From Rhodobacter sp. SY28-1 (GTDB taxonomy: Bacteria > Pseudomonadota > Alphaproteobacteria > Rhodobacterales > Rhodobacteraceae): a DNA stretch of 64,000 bases. The translations under genes were made by a program, and so were the position numbers. The stretch spans positions 558,001 to 622,000 of the forward strand of contig NZ_STGH01000003.1 in the NCBI RefSeq assembly GCF_005222785.1. The letters run 5' to 3'. Of this stretch, positions 9,184 through 18,600 are shown piece after piece. Under the pieces are notes generated by a model that worked only from the letters and a program-made list of their open reading frames with translations, did no database searches and was not told where the DNA came from. The first letter of the stretch is position 1, and each line of letters begins with the position of its first letter.

Positions 9184-9851
9184 CAGACACTCCGCTTACC
9201 CCTGATGAGGCCGATGACGCTCTGGCGGCCGAATATGTGCTGGGCGTCCTGAGCCTGTCAGAACGTGCCGAGGCCGAGGCGCGAGCCAAGCGCGACACCG
9301 GCTTTGCCGCGCGGGTGACCGCCTGGGAAAATCGCATGGCCGGGATGAACGATGATTTCGCCGAGATTCCGGCCCCGGACCTCTTGCCGAAGATCGAGGC
9401 CCGGCTCTTCCCCAAGGCTGACACCCCTGCCCCGGCTCGCCGCGGGTTCGGGCTGAACTTCGGCTGGCTCTCCGGCGCGGCCGTTGCCGCCGTCCTGGTG
9501 CTGGCCACCGTGGCCACGCTGGCCCCGCCGCGGCAGGACCCGCTGGTCACGCTGGCGACCGCCGACCAGCGCCTGTCCTACCAGGTCACCCATTTCGGCG
9601 ACACCCTGCAGGTGACGCGCGTTGCGGGCGCGCCTGCTGTCTCCGGCCAGGTGCACCAACTGTGGATCATCGCCCCCGGTGCCAGCCCGGTTTCCCTGGG
9701 CCTGCTGGAAGACCGCCCGCTGGTCATCGACTATCCGGTGCCGCCCGAAGGCTTTGTCTTCGCCGTCTCGATCGAGCCGGAAGGCGGCTCTCCAACCGGC
9801 CTGCCGACCGGCCCGGTGATCCTGACGGCGATCGTCGGGCAGGATGCCTGA
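9180..9851 (+). CDS. RskA-type membrane anti-sigma factor
   Basis: 223 residues: a cytoplasmic sigma-binding N-terminus (about 1-85, LAAEYVLGVLSLSERAEAE), one membrane helix (about 98-114, AAVAAVLVLATVATL) and an extracytoplasmic C-terminal domain (about 120-223) with QVHQLWIIAP and PTGLPTGPVI, typical of anti-sigma-K factors. It should hold the upstream ECF sigma factor at the membrane and release it after regulated proteolysis. It starts inside the sigma stop codon. No HxxxCxxC zinc motif is seen, so it is not a ZAS/ChrR-type redox anti-sigma. Confidence 0.87.
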   Translation: MTDTPLTPDEADDALAAEYVLGVLSLSERAEAEARAKRDTGFAARVTAWENRMAGMNDDFAEIPAPDLLPKIEARLFPKADTPAPARRGFGLNFGWLSGAAVAAVLVLATVATLAPPRQDPLVTLATADQRLSYQVTHFGDTLQVTRVAGAPAVSGQVHQLWIIAPGASPVSLGLLEDRPLVIDYPVPPEGFVFAVSIEPEGGSPTGLPTGPVILTAIVGQDA

Positions 9852-9962
9852 TCACGAAGCCGTGAGGCCGAACAGCGTCTGAAACTTCCCCAGGAACGCC
9901 CCCGTTCCTTCGGGTGTGAGGCGGGAATGACCCCGCTCCTCTAACCCCAAAGGGAGACAGAC

Positions 9963-10508
9963 ATGAAATCCTTCAAACTGGCCACCGCGATCCTGGCCCT
10001 GACCACCGGCATGGCGCTGGCCGAAAACCCGATGGTGGGCGGCGCGCCGATGTATGAAGACAAGAACATCGTTGAGAACGCGGTGAACTCGAAGGACCAC
10101 ACCACCCTCGTCGCCGCCGTTCAGGCCGCGGGCCTGGTGGAAACCCTGCAGGGCGAAGGCCCCTTCACCGTCTTCGCGCCGACGAACGACGCCTTCGCCA
10201 AGCTACCCGCGGGCACGGTGGAAACCCTGCTCAAGCCTGAAAATAAGGACCAGCTGACCAAGATCCTGACCTGCCACGTCGTGGCGGCGAACGCGATGGC
10301 GGCGGACATCAACAAGATGGTCGCTGACGATGGCGGCATGCACACCGTGACGACCGTGGGCGGCTGCGAGTTCACCGCGATGGTCGAGGACGGGATGGTC
10401 AAGATCAAGGACGGCCAGGGCAACGTCGCCACCGTCACCATCGCCGACGTCAAGCAGTCGAACGGCGTGATCCATGTGATCGACACCGTGCTTCTTCCGG
10501 CGATGTAA
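9963..10508 (+). CDS. secreted fasciclin (FAS1) domain protein
   Basis: 181 residues. The signal peptide [20 protein letters not shown] is followed by one FAS1 domain from about residue 40 to the end, with the H1 motif [15 protein letters not shown] and the H2 region [15 protein letters not shown]1 domains mediate adhesion or surface functions. It lies 111 bp downstream of the anti-sigma gene behind a good Shine-Dalgarno (AAAGGGAGACAG) and is the likely target of the ECF system: in Mycobacterium tuberculosis, SigK/RskA also controls fasciclin proteins. Co-control here is inferred from position. Confidence 0.9.
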   Translation: MKSFKLATAILALTTGMALAENPMVGGAPMYEDKNIVENAVNSKDHTTLVAAVQAAGLVETLQGEGPFTVFAPTNDAFAKLPAGTVETLLKPENKDQLTKILTCHVVAANAMAADINKMVADDGGMHTVTTVGGCEFTAMVEDGMVKIKDGQGNVATVTIADVKQSNGVIHVIDTVLLPAM

Positions 10509-10617
10509 CTCCCTTCGCCGGGTCCCTGTCGTCCGGGCTGGTCACTCATCCCGGGCGGCAGGGTGCGGACGGGCGGCCCAAGGCACATTGTCCCCTTGCC
10601 TTGGCCCGACCCTTCTC

Positions 10618-10644
10618 GGGTCCCCGGGTTCGTCCCGGGGGCCC
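10618..10644. terminator. candidate hairpin downstream of fasciclin gene
   Basis: An 11-bp stem with one G-U pair (GGGTCCCCGGG with CCCGGGGGCCC, 5-nt loop) in the 222-bp gap between the fasciclin and von Willebrand genes. There is no T-tract, so termination is only a possibility. Confidence 0.3.
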
Positions 10645-10730
10645 GATTGCAGTCTTACACGCTCTGGTTGACCTGCGGGCAGACGCTGGCCTAGGCTCTC
10701 GCCAAAGTCATTTCCAGCCGGAGCCATTCC

Positions 10731-12401
10731 ATGCGCCTTGCCGTTTTCCTTCGTGGTCTTGTTGTCGCCCAGGCGATCTTCGCCACACCGCTTCTGGCCG
10801 AGGGCCGGTCGATCATCGTGCTGGACGCTTCGGGGTCGATGTGGGGCCAGATCGACGGCCGCGCCAAGCTGGAAATCGCGCGCGAGGCGCTGGGGGCGGT
10901 CCTGTCCGAAATGCCACCCGAGGCGGAACTGGGGCTGATGGCATATGGTCACCGCGAAAAGGGCTCGTGCAGCGACATCGAACTGGTCGTTCCCCCGGCC
11001 ACGGGCACGGCGCAGGCGATCACCGATGCGGCGAATGCGATGAAATTCCTGGGCAAGACGCCCCTCACCGAAGCCGTGCGCCAGGCCGCATCCGAACTGA
11101 AATCGACCGAGGCGAAGGCCACAGTGATCCTGATCACCGACGGGATCGAAACCTGCGAGGCCGACCCCTGTGCGCTCGGGGCGGAACTTGAAGCTTCGGG
11201 CGTCGATTTCACCGCGCATGTCGTGGGCTTCGGCCTGACCGCCGAGGAAGGCGCCACCGTGGCCTGCCTGGCCGAGAATACCGGGGGCAGGTATATCGAG
11301 GCCAAGGATGCGGGCAGCCTGGTCGATGCGCTGAAGACCACGGTTGTCGTGGCCGAGCCGGAACCAGAACCGGCACCTGTGCCGGAACCCGAACCCGCGC
11401 CCGCCGCATTGGCGGAAAATGTCGACCCGGCAGCCTATCTGGTCGAAGGTGGCGCCGAGCTTGACGACCGCATCATCCGCGACGTGGTGTTCAGCTTTGC
11501 CCCGCTTGGCGCCGACGGCCAGCCCGCGGGCGATACGACGACGATCTACGGCACCACCAAGGGCAGCCTTGCGCCCGGCAGGTACCGGATGGTGACCGAA
11601 CTGCACAAGGCGCGGGTCGAGCAGGATGTCGAGATCGGCCCGGCAACCGACCTGTCCGCTCCGGTGGCCGTGCTGGATGCGGGCGTCCTGAACCTGACAC
11701 TGCGCGCCGCGCCCGGGGCCGATCCAGACCCGGATGCCTTCTGGGAACTGCGCGGCGCGGAGGAATTGTATGAATCCGGCTACGGCCAGACCTACCGCGT
11801 CTTCCCGTCGGGCGAGCATGCGCTGAAGGTCGTTCTCGGCTCGGCAGAGGTGAACCAGTCCGTGGTGATCGACGCAGGCCAGGTCACCGATCTTGATCTG
11901 GTGATCGGGGTGGGGCTGGCGGCGGTCGAGGCCACCTATTCGGACAGCGTCAAGGTCGAGGGCGGCGATCATTTCGTCGAGATCTTCGAAGCCAAGAAGG
12001 ACATCGACGGCAACCGCAAATCGGTCGGCTACTCCTACGGCACGGGCGCGACCTTCGACCTGCCAGCAGGCGATTACGTCGCCGTCGTCTCGCTGGGCGC
12101 GGCCCAGGTGGAGGTACCGTTTTCCATCAAGGTCGGCGAACGGACCGACATCGTCGCGCCCCTGAACGCAGGCGTTGCCGCCTTCACCTCGCCCACCGAC
12201 GAGTTCATCGAGGTCCTCGCTGCCAAACCTGACATCAATGGCAACCGCGCTTCGTTCGGCTATGGCTACGGGCCAGCCTGGGAGACCACGCTTCCGGCGG
12301 GCGACTATGTCGTGAAGCTGTCGAAAGAGGACAAGTCCTCGGAGACCCCGCTGACAGTCAAGGCGGGCGAACGCAGCGAAGTGGCGCTTGCGCTGCCCTG
12401 A
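10731..12401 (+). CDS. secreted von Willebrand factor A domain protein with C-terminal repeats
   Basis: 556 residues. After a signal peptide (about 1-23, ending LLAEG) comes a VWA domain at about 26-200 with the MIDAS motif DASGSMW and ITDGIETCEADPC. A Pro/Glu-rich linker (alternating PEPEP units at about 206-225) leads to a beta-rich region. The last about 150 residues hold two related units starting near residues 415 (FVEIF...DIDGNR) and 492 (FIEVL...DINGNR), 77 residues apart, each with an LPAGDYV motif and a VGER/AGER segment. Probably a periplasmic or surface metal-dependent binding protein. Ligand unknown. Confidence 0.82.
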   Translation: MRLAVFLRGLVVAQAIFATPLLAEGRSIIVLDASGSMWGQIDGRAKLEIAREALGAVLSEMPPEAELGLMAYGHREKGSCSDIELVVPPATGTAQAITDAANAMKFLGKTPLTEAVRQAASELKSTEAKATVILITDGIETCEADPCALGAELEASGVDFTAHVVGFGLTAEEGATVACLAENTGGRYIEAKDAGSLVDALKTTVVVAEPEPEPAPVPEPEPAPAALAENVDPAAYLVEGGAELDDRIIRDVVFSFAPLGADGQPAGDTTTIYGTTKGSLAPGRYRMVTELHKARVEQDVEIGPATDLSAPVAVLDAGVLNLTLRAAPGADPDPDAFWELRGAEELYESGYGQTYRVFPSGEHALKVVLGSAEVNQSVVIDAGQVTDLDLVIGVGLAAVEATYSDSVKVEGGDHFVEIFEAKKDIDGNRKSVGYSYGTGATFDLPAGDYVAVVSLGAAQVEVPFSIKVGERTDIVAPLNAGVAAFTSPTDEFIEVLAAKPDINGNRASFGYGYGPAWETTLPAGDYVVKLSKEDKSSETPLTVKAGERSEVALALP

Positions 12402-12432
12402 TCCCCAGCCGAATGCCCGATGTGCCAAGAAG

Positions 12433-12456
12433 AAGGCCGCCCGAAGGGGCGGCCTT
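12433..12456. terminator. bidirectional rho-independent terminator
   Basis: A 10-bp stem (AAGGCCGCCC pairing across a GAAG loop with GGGCGGCCTT) flanked by A residues on one side and T residues on the other, between the convergent VWA and DUF4167 genes. Good terminator geometry for both strands. Confidence 0.75.
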
Positions 12457-12465
12457 TGTGTCAGA

Positions 12466-13194
12466 TCACTCGGCGGCTTCCTGCGGCGGCTCGCCATCGG
12501 ACTTGCCTTCGCCCTTGGGCTTGCGCGGCCCACGCGGACGCCGCGCCGGGCGGTCCTCACGCGGTCCGGCCTCACGCGGGGCGGCTTCGGCGACGGGCTC
12601 CGGCTCCGGCTCCGTCCGGGGCCGCGCGCCGGATTCCGGCGTCTCGATCAGGCCGGTATCATCCCCGGCCTCAAGGTCGATCACATCGGCAATGACCGGC
12701 TGGTCTTCCGACCCCAGGTCCCGCTCGGCCCGGAAGTCGCGGTTGTAGTCGCGCCGTTCGCCCCGGTCCCCACGATCGTTGCGGTCGCCACGCTCGCCCC
12801 GGTCCTGCCGGTCACCGCGCGGCTGGCCCTGCTGGCCGCCCTGCTGTCCGTGCTGACCGCCCTGACCACCCTGGCCGCCATTCTGGTTGCCGTTCTGGCC
12901 GCCATTCTGCTGATACTGCTGCTGACGCGCCTCCTGCTCGGCCGCCATTTCCTTCATCGCCTCGGCCAGCATCCGGGTGTAATGCTCGGCGTGCTGCAGG
13001 AAGTTCTCGGCCGCCACGCGGTCGTTCGACAACTGCGCGTCGCGCGCCAGCATCTGGTATTTCTCGATGATCTGCTGCGGCGTGCCGCGCACCTTGCCCT
13101 CGGGACCGGAACTGTCGAATACGCGGTTGACGATATTGCCGAGGGTGCGCGGGCGGTTCTGGTTCGAACGCGAGCGTTTCTTGGAAGAGCGCAT
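12466..13194 (-). CDS. DUF4167 domain protein, probable RNA-binding
   Basis: 242 residues. The conserved DUF4167 block is at the N-terminus (MRSSKKRSRSNQNRP, then RVFDSSGPEGKVRGTPQQI and DAQLSNDRVAAENFLQHAEHY). The rest is low-complexity: Gln/Asn/Gly repeats at about 105-150, Arg/Asp repeats (DRGERGDR-like), and a basic Pro/Arg/Lys tail. The Arg-rich start and disorder fit an RNA-associated protein. It sits downstream of prmC on the same strand, the usual alphaproteobacterial order prfA-prmC-DUF4167. The start was moved to MRSSKK, because the longer frame encodes no family sequence. Confidence 0.85.
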   Translation of the reverse strand: MRSSKKRSRSNQNRPRTLGNIVNRVFDSSGPEGKVRGTPQQIIEKYQMLARDAQLSNDRVAAENFLQHAEHYTRMLAEAMKEMAAEQEARQQQYQQNGGQNGNQNGGQGGQGGQHGQQGGQQGQPRGDRQDRGERGDRNDRGDRGERRDYNRDFRAERDLGSEDQPVIADVIDLEAGDDTGLIETPESGARPRTEPEPEPVAEAAPREAGPREDRPARRPRGPRKPKGEGKSDGEPPQEAAE

Positions 13195-13374
13195 CTTGAC
13201 CTTATGATGGCTTTGACCCGCGGCCGCCGCCCCCAACGGGCAGCTGTTCATCAACACGCGCGGTCTGGCATGGCGCAAGGGCAGGTGCAATCCCGTCCCA
13301 TGCAAGGGTCAGTAATCACAGGGAACGCAGCCTGACAAGCGCAAATTATGCAAGACCGGCGTTTTTGGGCGGGC

Positions 13375-14229
13375 TCAGGCGCAGCCGCAACTGTCCCCGC
13401 CGGGCTTCACCGCCGCCACCACCCGGTCGCGACCGTCCATGTCGGGCAATACGCGGACCTGCTCCAGCCCGGCCCTGGTGAACAGCGCGGACACTGCCGC
13501 CCCTTGCGAGGGACCGATCTCGACCAAGAGCCGCCCCCCCGGCATCAGCCGCGCCGGGGCATCGCGCGCGATGATCCGGTAGGGCTCCAGCCCGTCGCCG
13601 CCGGGGGTCAGCGCCAGATGCGGCTCCCAGTCGCGCACTTCGGGTGCCAGCTCCGGCATTTCCTCCGCCGCGATATAGGGCGGGTTCGACACGATCAGGT
13701 CATAGGCCCCGGTGACGCTCGCAAACCAGTCGGACTTGCGAAACCGCGCCCGCGCCTCCAGCCCCAGGTCGCGGGTATTGCCAACCGCCACCTGCAAGGC
13801 CGCATCCGAGATGTCAGTCCCCAGCCCGCGCGCCATCGGCATGTTCTTGAGACAGGACAGAAGGATGCAGCCCGTGCCGGTGCCAAGATCCAGCATCTTC
13901 AGGAACGGCTGCGACAGGGCCTCGGCCACCAGCGTCTCGGTTTCGGGGCGCGGGTCCAGTGTGTCGCGCGTCACGCGAAAGGACTGACCCCAGAACAGCC
14001 TCCGCCCGGTGATCTGCGCCACCGGCTGCCGCGCCAGACGGGCCTGCAGCGCCGCTTCATACAGGGCTTCCTGCGGCCCCGTCATCTCGTCGGGCAGCTT
14101 CAGCGTAAGACGGTCGTGACCGATGCCCAAGGCATGGGCCAGCAGCACCCGCGCATCTCGCGACCCGTCCGCGATCCCGGCCTCCTGCAGCAAGGGGATC
14201 GCCCGGCGCAGCGCGTCCGATGCCTTCAT
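13375..14229 (-). CDS. prmC: release factor N5-glutamine methyltransferase
   Basis: 284 residues. It methylates the glutamine of the GGQ motif in peptide chain release factors using S-adenosylmethionine. The N-terminal helical domain is at about 1-85, then the Rossmann fold with [11 protein letters not shown] and the catalytic NPPY motif ([14 protein letters not shown]). Its ATG overlaps the prfA stop by 4 bp, so enzyme and substrate are co-translated. It ends with an unusual small Cys-containing tail (DSCGCA). Confidence 0.95.
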   Translation of the reverse strand: MKASDALRRAIPLLQEAGIADGSRDARVLLAHALGIGHDRLTLKLPDEMTGPQEALYEAALQARLARQPVAQITGRRLFWGQSFRVTRDTLDPRPETETLVAEALSQPFLKMLDLGTGTGCILLSCLKNMPMARGLGTDISDAALQVAVGNTRDLGLEARARFRKSDWFASVTGAYDLIVSNPPYIAAEEMPELAPEVRDWEPHLALTPGGDGLEPYRIIARDAPARLMPGGRLLVEIGPSQGAAVSALFTRAGLEQVRVLPDMDGRDRVVAAVKPGGDSCGCA

Positions 14230-15284
14230 CCCTCCATCTCCGCCAGCCGCTCGGCCTGGTCATGCGCCACCAGCGCGTCGATGATCTCGGTCAGATCGCC
14301 GCCCATGATCTGCGGCAGCGCGTAAAGCGTCAGGTTGATCCGGTGGTCCGTCATCCTCCCTTGCGGGAAGTTGTAGGTGCGGATGCGTTCGCTGCGATCG
14401 CCCGAGCCGACCTGGCTTTTCCGGTCCGCCGCGCGTTCCGAATGCAGCCGCTCGCGTTCCGCCTCATAGAGCCGCGACCGCAAGACCTGCATCGCGATCT
14501 CGCGGTTGCGGTGCTGCGACTTCTCGGAACTCGTCACCACGATCCCGGTCGGCAGGTGGGTGATCCGCACCGCCGAATCCGTCGTGTTGACATGCTGCCC
14601 GCCCGCGCCGGAAGACCGCATCGTGTCGATCCGGATGTCGCTGGCCGGTATGCTGATCTCGACCTCATCCGCCTCGGGCAGTACCGCCACCGTCGCCGCG
14701 CTGGTATGAATGCGCCCCTGCGCCTCGGTCTCGGGCACGCGCTGCACCCGGTGCACGCCGCTTTCATATTTCAGCCGGGCAAAGACGCCTTCGCCCTGCA
14801 CATGGGCCGAGAATTCCTTGAGCCCCCCGACATCCCCCGCCTGTTCGCTGATGATCTCGAAGGTCCAGCCCATCTTCTCGGCATAGCGCTGGTACATCCG
14901 CGCCAGGTCGCCCGCGAAAAGCGCCGCCTCGTCGCCCCCGGTCCCGGGCCGGATCTCGATGATCGCCGGCCGCGCGTCGGCGGCATCCTTCGGCAGAAGC
15001 GCCAGCCGCAGGGCCTGCTCCATCTCGGGGATGCGGGCCTTCAGCCGGGGCAGTTCCTCCTCGGCCAGCGCCTTCATTTCGGGATCGGCCAGCATGGCCT
15101 CGGCCTCGGCCAGGTCGTCCAGCGACTGGCGATAGGCGCGGATTTCGTCCACGACCGGCTTCAGGTCGGTATATTCCTTGGAAATCTTCGCAATCTCGGC
15201 CGGGGCCGCCGATCCGGCGTTCAGCTGTGCTTCAAGAAACTCGAAGCGTTCGGTGATCTGCGCAAGCTTGTCCAAGGGTACCAT
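14226..15284 (-). CDS. prfA: peptide chain release factor 1
   Basis: 352 residues, normal RF1 length. It recognises UAA/UAG in the ribosomal A site and triggers peptide release. The GGQ loop is present as [16 protein letters not shown], preceded by [16 protein letters not shown]. The codon-recognition region is in domain 2, with [20 protein letters not shown] downstream of it. The start at [10 protein letters not shown] is chosen because family homology begins there; upstream codons read into the promoter region. First gene of the prfA-prmC-DUF4167 group. Confidence 0.96.
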   Translation of the reverse strand: MVPLDKLAQITERFEFLEAQLNAGSAAPAEIAKISKEYTDLKPVVDEIRAYRQSLDDLAEAEAMLADPEMKALAEEELPRLKARIPEMEQALRLALLPKDAADARPAIIEIRPGTGGDEAALFAGDLARMYQRYAEKMGWTFEIISEQAGDVGGLKEFSAHVQGEGVFARLKYESGVHRVQRVPETEAQGRIHTSAATVAVLPEADEVEISIPASDIRIDTMRSSGAGGQHVNTTDSAVRITHLPTGIVVTSSEKSQHRNREIAMQVLRSRLYEAERERLHSERAADRKSQVGSGDRSERIRTYNFPQGRMTDHRINLTLYALPQIMGGDLTEIIDALVAHDQAERLAEMEG

Positions 15285-15459
15285 GGCCGGGGTTTCGCCC
15301 GGAACCTGCCAAGGGTCAAGGGGCAACCCGCCCTGCTTTCCCTTCGCCAAATATCCCCGCGCAGAGCGCAGTCCCGAGCGCTTTGTGTCCTTCACACAAA
15401 AGCGCGAGACAAAAGACTTGCGGCCCTTGCCGCTCAATCTGAAAACCGTCCGAACCCGG

Positions 15460-15930
15460 CTAGAAACCGGTCATCTCCGGCGGTTCGTTCAGACCCAGCA
15501 GCTCCTGCACCCAGCCGCCAATCCGCCGGGCGTTCACGCCCCAGTCGTTCGACCCGAACCGCTGCCGCCCGGCGATGCAAAGGCCCGGCCCCTCCATCAC
15601 CTGCGCGGTCGTATAGTCAGGGTAACCCATCAGGCCCGACCGCGTGACCCAGGTGATCCGCCCTTCGTCTGGGGACCCCGCCAGCCGCACTGTCCGCGGC
15701 GTCGCCAGGGCAATCGCGTCGAGCTTCTCCAGCAGCGCCTTCGGGTCGCCCTGGATCGGACCATAACGGTTGTCGGGCCGGATGCAGAAGACATGCGCAT
15801 GGGCGGGCAGACCGCCCGCCGCAAGGTCGACATGCCACGCCTTGGGGTCCGACGGCGCAAGGCGGATGTAGGCGATCCCCCCTGCCCCGGCGACCAGAAG
15901 CAACCCCAGCAGCCAGCCCGACATCCGCAT
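15460..15930 (-). CDS. DUF1499 family protein
   Basis: 156 residues with one N-terminal membrane helix or uncleaved signal (about 4-21). The following domain resembles DUF1499, with segments [19 protein letters not shown] and [18 protein letters not shown] and two cysteines that could pair. Function is not defined for the family. It is separated by 4 bp from the agmatinase stop upstream, so it is probably read from the same transcript. Confidence 0.7.
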   Translation of the reverse strand: MRMSGWLLGLLLVAGAGGIAYIRLAPSDPKAWHVDLAAGGLPAHAHVFCIRPDNRYGPIQGDPKALLEKLDAIALATPRTVRLAGSPDEGRITWVTRSGLMGYPDYTTAQVMEGPGLCIAGRQRFGSNDWGVNARRIGGWVQELLGLNEPPEMTGF

Positions 15931-15934
15931 GTCC

Positions 15935-16900
15935 CTACCTTTGCGTCCGCGCCCAGTGGTAAAGGCAGATCAGCTCGTAGGCGACATGCGCCCCGGCGAT
16001 CGCCGTGGCTCCCGTGGTATCATAGGGTGGCGAGACTTCCACCACATCCCCGCCGACCAGGTTGATCCCGGCAAGATCGCGCAGGATCGCCGCCACCTGC
16101 CAACTGGAAAGCCCGCCCCAGACCGGCGTGCCGGTACCGGGCGCGAAGGCAGGGTCGAGGGCATCGATGTCGAAGGTCAGGTAGGTGGGCCGGTCGCCGA
16201 CGATGCCCTTCACCGTCTCCACGACGCGGGAAACGCCCCATTCATGCGCCTCGCGCGCGGTGATGACGTTGACGCCCAGATAGTCCTCGGTCGTCGTGCG
16301 GATGCCAATCTGGACCGAGCGTTTCGGGTCCACCAGCCCAGCCTTGACCGACTTGTAGAACATCGTCCCGTGGTCGATCCGGTTCGGGTTGTCGTCGGGC
16401 CACAGGTCGGAATGGGCATCGAAGTGGATCATCGAGAGGGGACCGAACTTTTCGGCGTAGGCCTTCAGGATGGGATAGGTGATAAAGTGATCCCCACCCA
16501 AAGTCACCGTCCCCGCCCCCGCCGTCAGGATGGTGCGGATGTGGTTCGTCAGGGTCTCGGGAAACTCCGGCACGTTGGCATAGTCAAAGGCCACATCACC
16601 GTAGTCAATGATCGACAGGTCCTCCAGCGGGTCCGTCCCCCAGCCCGGCGGCGGGTCGTAGGGCATCAGGCTCGATGCCTCGCGGATTGCGCGGGGACCA
16701 AAGCGGGTGCCGGCGCGGTGGCTGACCGCCTGGTCGAACGGCACCCCGGTGATCGCCAGATCGACCCCGGTCAGGTCCTTGGTATAGGTCCGGCGCAGAA
16801 AGCTGGTCGCGCCGCCGAAGGCGTTTTCAAAGGAATAGCCCCGGTTGGAATTCCGGGTGAACGCAGTGTCGACCTGCGTCTTTGCGTCTTCAAGTGCCAT
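15935..16900 (-). CDS. speB: agmatinase (ureohydrolase family)
   Basis: 321 residues. Binuclear manganese ureohydrolase converting agmatine to putrescine and urea. Metal-ligand motifs are intact: GGDHFITYP, FDAHSDL, and TFDIDALDPAFAPGTGTP. The N-terminus has GVPFDQAVSHRAGTRFGP and IREAS, typical of SpeB rather than arginase. Next upstream is a class III aminotransferase that could consume the putrescine. A TTTGATCAAA palindrome lies 93 bp upstream of the start. Related guanidino-acid hydrolases cannot be fully excluded. Confidence 0.88.
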   Translation of the reverse strand: MALEDAKTQVDTAFTRNSNRGYSFENAFGGATSFLRRTYTKDLTGVDLAITGVPFDQAVSHRAGTRFGPRAIREASSLMPYDPPPGWGTDPLEDLSIIDYGDVAFDYANVPEFPETLTNHIRTILTAGAGTVTLGGDHFITYPILKAYAEKFGPLSMIHFDAHSDLWPDDNPNRIDHGTMFYKSVKAGLVDPKRSVQIGIRTTTEDYLGVNVITAREAHEWGVSRVVETVKGIVGDRPTYLTFDIDALDPAFAPGTGTPVWGGLSSWQVAAILRDLAGINLVGGDVVEVSPPYDTTGATAIAGAHVAYELICLYHWARTQR

Positions 16901-16992
16901 GAGATGTCTCGGGTCTGTCGGCGCAGTCGTTCAGCGGAGACGCGCGGATCCGGTCCGGGCAGGAAACCCGCGCCCGGACCGCTTGTCAAGGG

Positions 16993-17002
16993 TTTGATCA
17001 AA
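16993..17002. promoter_or_regulatory. TTTGATCAAA palindrome, candidate operator upstream of agmatinase gene
   Basis: A perfect 10-bp palindrome 93 bp upstream of the agmatinase start, abutting the stop codon of the aminotransferase gene. The same sequence occurs upstream of the aminotransferase (18473) and the M20 hydrolase (20658). All copies continue with A/T then T/C (consensus TTTGATCAAAWYC). Confidence 0.55.
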
Positions 17003-18409
17003 TCACCCGATCCTGTGGCCTTCCCGCACCAGCTCGTCGGTGACCTTGCGGATCGCCTTCTCCAGCACCTCAACCACGAAATCGACCTGATCCATGCTGA
17101 TCGTCAGCGGCGGCGACATCACGTTCAGATGCCCGATGGGCCGCACCATCAGCCCCATCGCCTCGGCCGCGTCGCTGATCCGTTTCGATTCATTCACCCC
17201 GTCCGGCAACGGCTCCTTGGTCAGCTTCGAGGCCACATTCTCCACGCAGACCATCAGCCTCCGCCCGCGGACCTGTCCGACCAGCGGCAGCGCCTCCAGC
17301 CCCTTCAGCCGGTCCAGGAAATAGTCCCCGACCGTGGCCGCGTTCTCCAGAAGACCCTCGCGCTCGATGATCTCGATCGACTTCAGCGCCGCCGCGCAGC
17401 TGACCGGATGCCCCGAATAGGTGAAACCGGAGGTGAACCACCGCTCCCCTTTCGCCGCCATCACGTCCCAGATCCGATCCGAGAAGATCAGCGCCCCCAG
17501 CGGCAGGTAGCCCGAGGTCAGCCCCTTGGCACAGGTGATCATGTCGGGGACCACGCCGAATTCATCCTCGGATGCGAACCAGTGCCCCAGCCGCCCGAAT
17601 GCCGTCACCACCTCGTCGGCGATGAACAGGATGTCGTGGCGCTGGCAGACCTCCCACATCCGGCGCAGATAGCCTTCCGGGGGCACGATCACCCCGCCAC
17701 TGGCCTGGATCGGTTCCGCGATGAACCCGCCGATCCGGTCTGCGCCCACCCGCGCGATCAGGTCCTCGAACTCCGCCACCAGCCAGTCACAGAACTGTGC
17801 CTCACTCATCCCCTCCGGCCGGCGATAGGGGTTCGGCGGGGTCAGGTGGTGGATGCCGTCCTCCTTGTAGCGAAACTCGGCCACCCGGTCGCCCGGCCGC
17901 TTGCCCACTGATTGCGACAGATAGGTCGAGCCATGGTAGGAATGATCCCGCGCGACGATGTCGGTCTTCTCGGGCCGACCCATGCAGGTCTGATAATACC
18001 AGACCATCCGCACGGCAGTATCCACCGCGGTCGAGCCACCAGTCGTCAGATGCACCCGGTTCAGATCGCCCGGCGCCAGCGCGGCCAGCTTCGCGCCCAG
18101 AAGCGCCGCAGGCTCGTTCGTCACATCGACGAAGCTGTTGGCAAAGGCCAGCCGCTCAACCTGGGCTGCAATCGCCTGCGCCATGTCCTTGCGGCCCAGT
18201 CCGACGTTGGTGCACCACATGCCGCCCACGGCATCCAGATACTGCCGCCCCTCGGTGTCCCAGAGATAACAGCCCTCCCCCCGGCTCATCACCAAACTCC
18301 CCTCTCGCTCGAAGGGGCCAAAGTTCGTCCAGGGGTGCAGAGCGTGGCTCCGGTCCATCTCCCAAAGCGAATTCGGGGTGGGCCGTGCCAGGGCCATGGG
18401 GGCGGTCAT
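17003..18409 (-). CDS. class III PLP-dependent aminotransferase (putrescine/omega-amino acid type)
   Basis: 468 residues. Fold-type I aminotransferase with TTGGSTAVDTAVRM (phosphate-cup region), the DHSYHGSTY motif, the aspartate in ILFIADEVVTAFGRLG and the PLP lysine in DMITCAKGLTSGYLPLGA. It transfers an omega-amino group, commonly to pyruvate. The neighbouring agmatinase suggests putrescine or a related polyamine as donor, but this subfamily also uses taurine, beta-alanine and similar substrates. The start was moved to MTAPMALARP; the upstream extension would run through a candidate operator at 18473. Confidence 0.82.
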   Translation of the reverse strand: MTAPMALARPTPNSLWEMDRSHALHPWTNFGPFEREGSLVMSRGEGCYLWDTEGRQYLDAVGGMWCTNVGLGRKDMAQAIAAQVERLAFANSFVDVTNEPAALLGAKLAALAPGDLNRVHLTTGGSTAVDTAVRMVWYYQTCMGRPEKTDIVARDHSYHGSTYLSQSVGKRPGDRVAEFRYKEDGIHHLTPPNPYRRPEGMSEAQFCDWLVAEFEDLIARVGADRIGGFIAEPIQASGGVIVPPEGYLRRMWEVCQRHDILFIADEVVTAFGRLGHWFASEDEFGVVPDMITCAKGLTSGYLPLGALIFSDRIWDVMAAKGERWFTSGFTYSGHPVSCAAALKSIEIIEREGLLENAATVGDYFLDRLKGLEALPLVGQVRGRRLMVCVENVASKLTKEPLPDGVNESKRISDAAEAMGLMVRPIGHLNVMSPPLTISMDQVDFVVEVLEKAIRKVTDELVREGHRIG

Positions 18410-18472
18410 GTCAGGTCTCCGTTGTTGAATGACACAAATGGATAACAACGGCAGACTAGCAGTTTGATCAAA

Positions 18473-18482
18473 ATCCGGCCAG
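18473..18482. promoter_or_regulatory. TTTGATCAAA palindrome, candidate operator upstream of aminotransferase gene
   Basis: A perfect copy of the 10-bp palindrome, 64 bp upstream of the aminotransferase start, a normal distance for an operator or activator site. Confidence 0.6.
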
Positions 18483-18492
18483 CCCCCTGGCA

Positions 18493-18547
18493 TGTCCAAA
18501 GGTTGGGGGTCACCCAGATATGGTGTCCAAAGGTTGATCCGACCCCC
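18493..18547. repeat. paired direct repeats resembling an IS21-type element end
   Basis: The 13-mer TGTCCAAAGGTTG occurs twice (18493-18505 and 18524-18536, 31 bp apart). A 7-bp inverted pair GGGGGTC / GACCCCC (18505 and 18541) is interleaved. Multiple spaced direct repeats starting TGT are characteristic of IS21-family termini. No transposase gene or second end is present, so at most this is a remnant. It lies just upstream of the aminotransferase promoter region. Confidence 0.35.
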
Positions 18548-18600
18548 ATTAGGACCGGATGGCCGGGCTCAGGGCGCGCCGTGCTGATTCGGGGCCCGGC

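Noticed and set aside
15929-17911. 660-codon plus-strand frame opposite agmatinase and aminotransferase
   Set aside because: Shadow of two well-defined minus-strand enzymes; no protein-family features.
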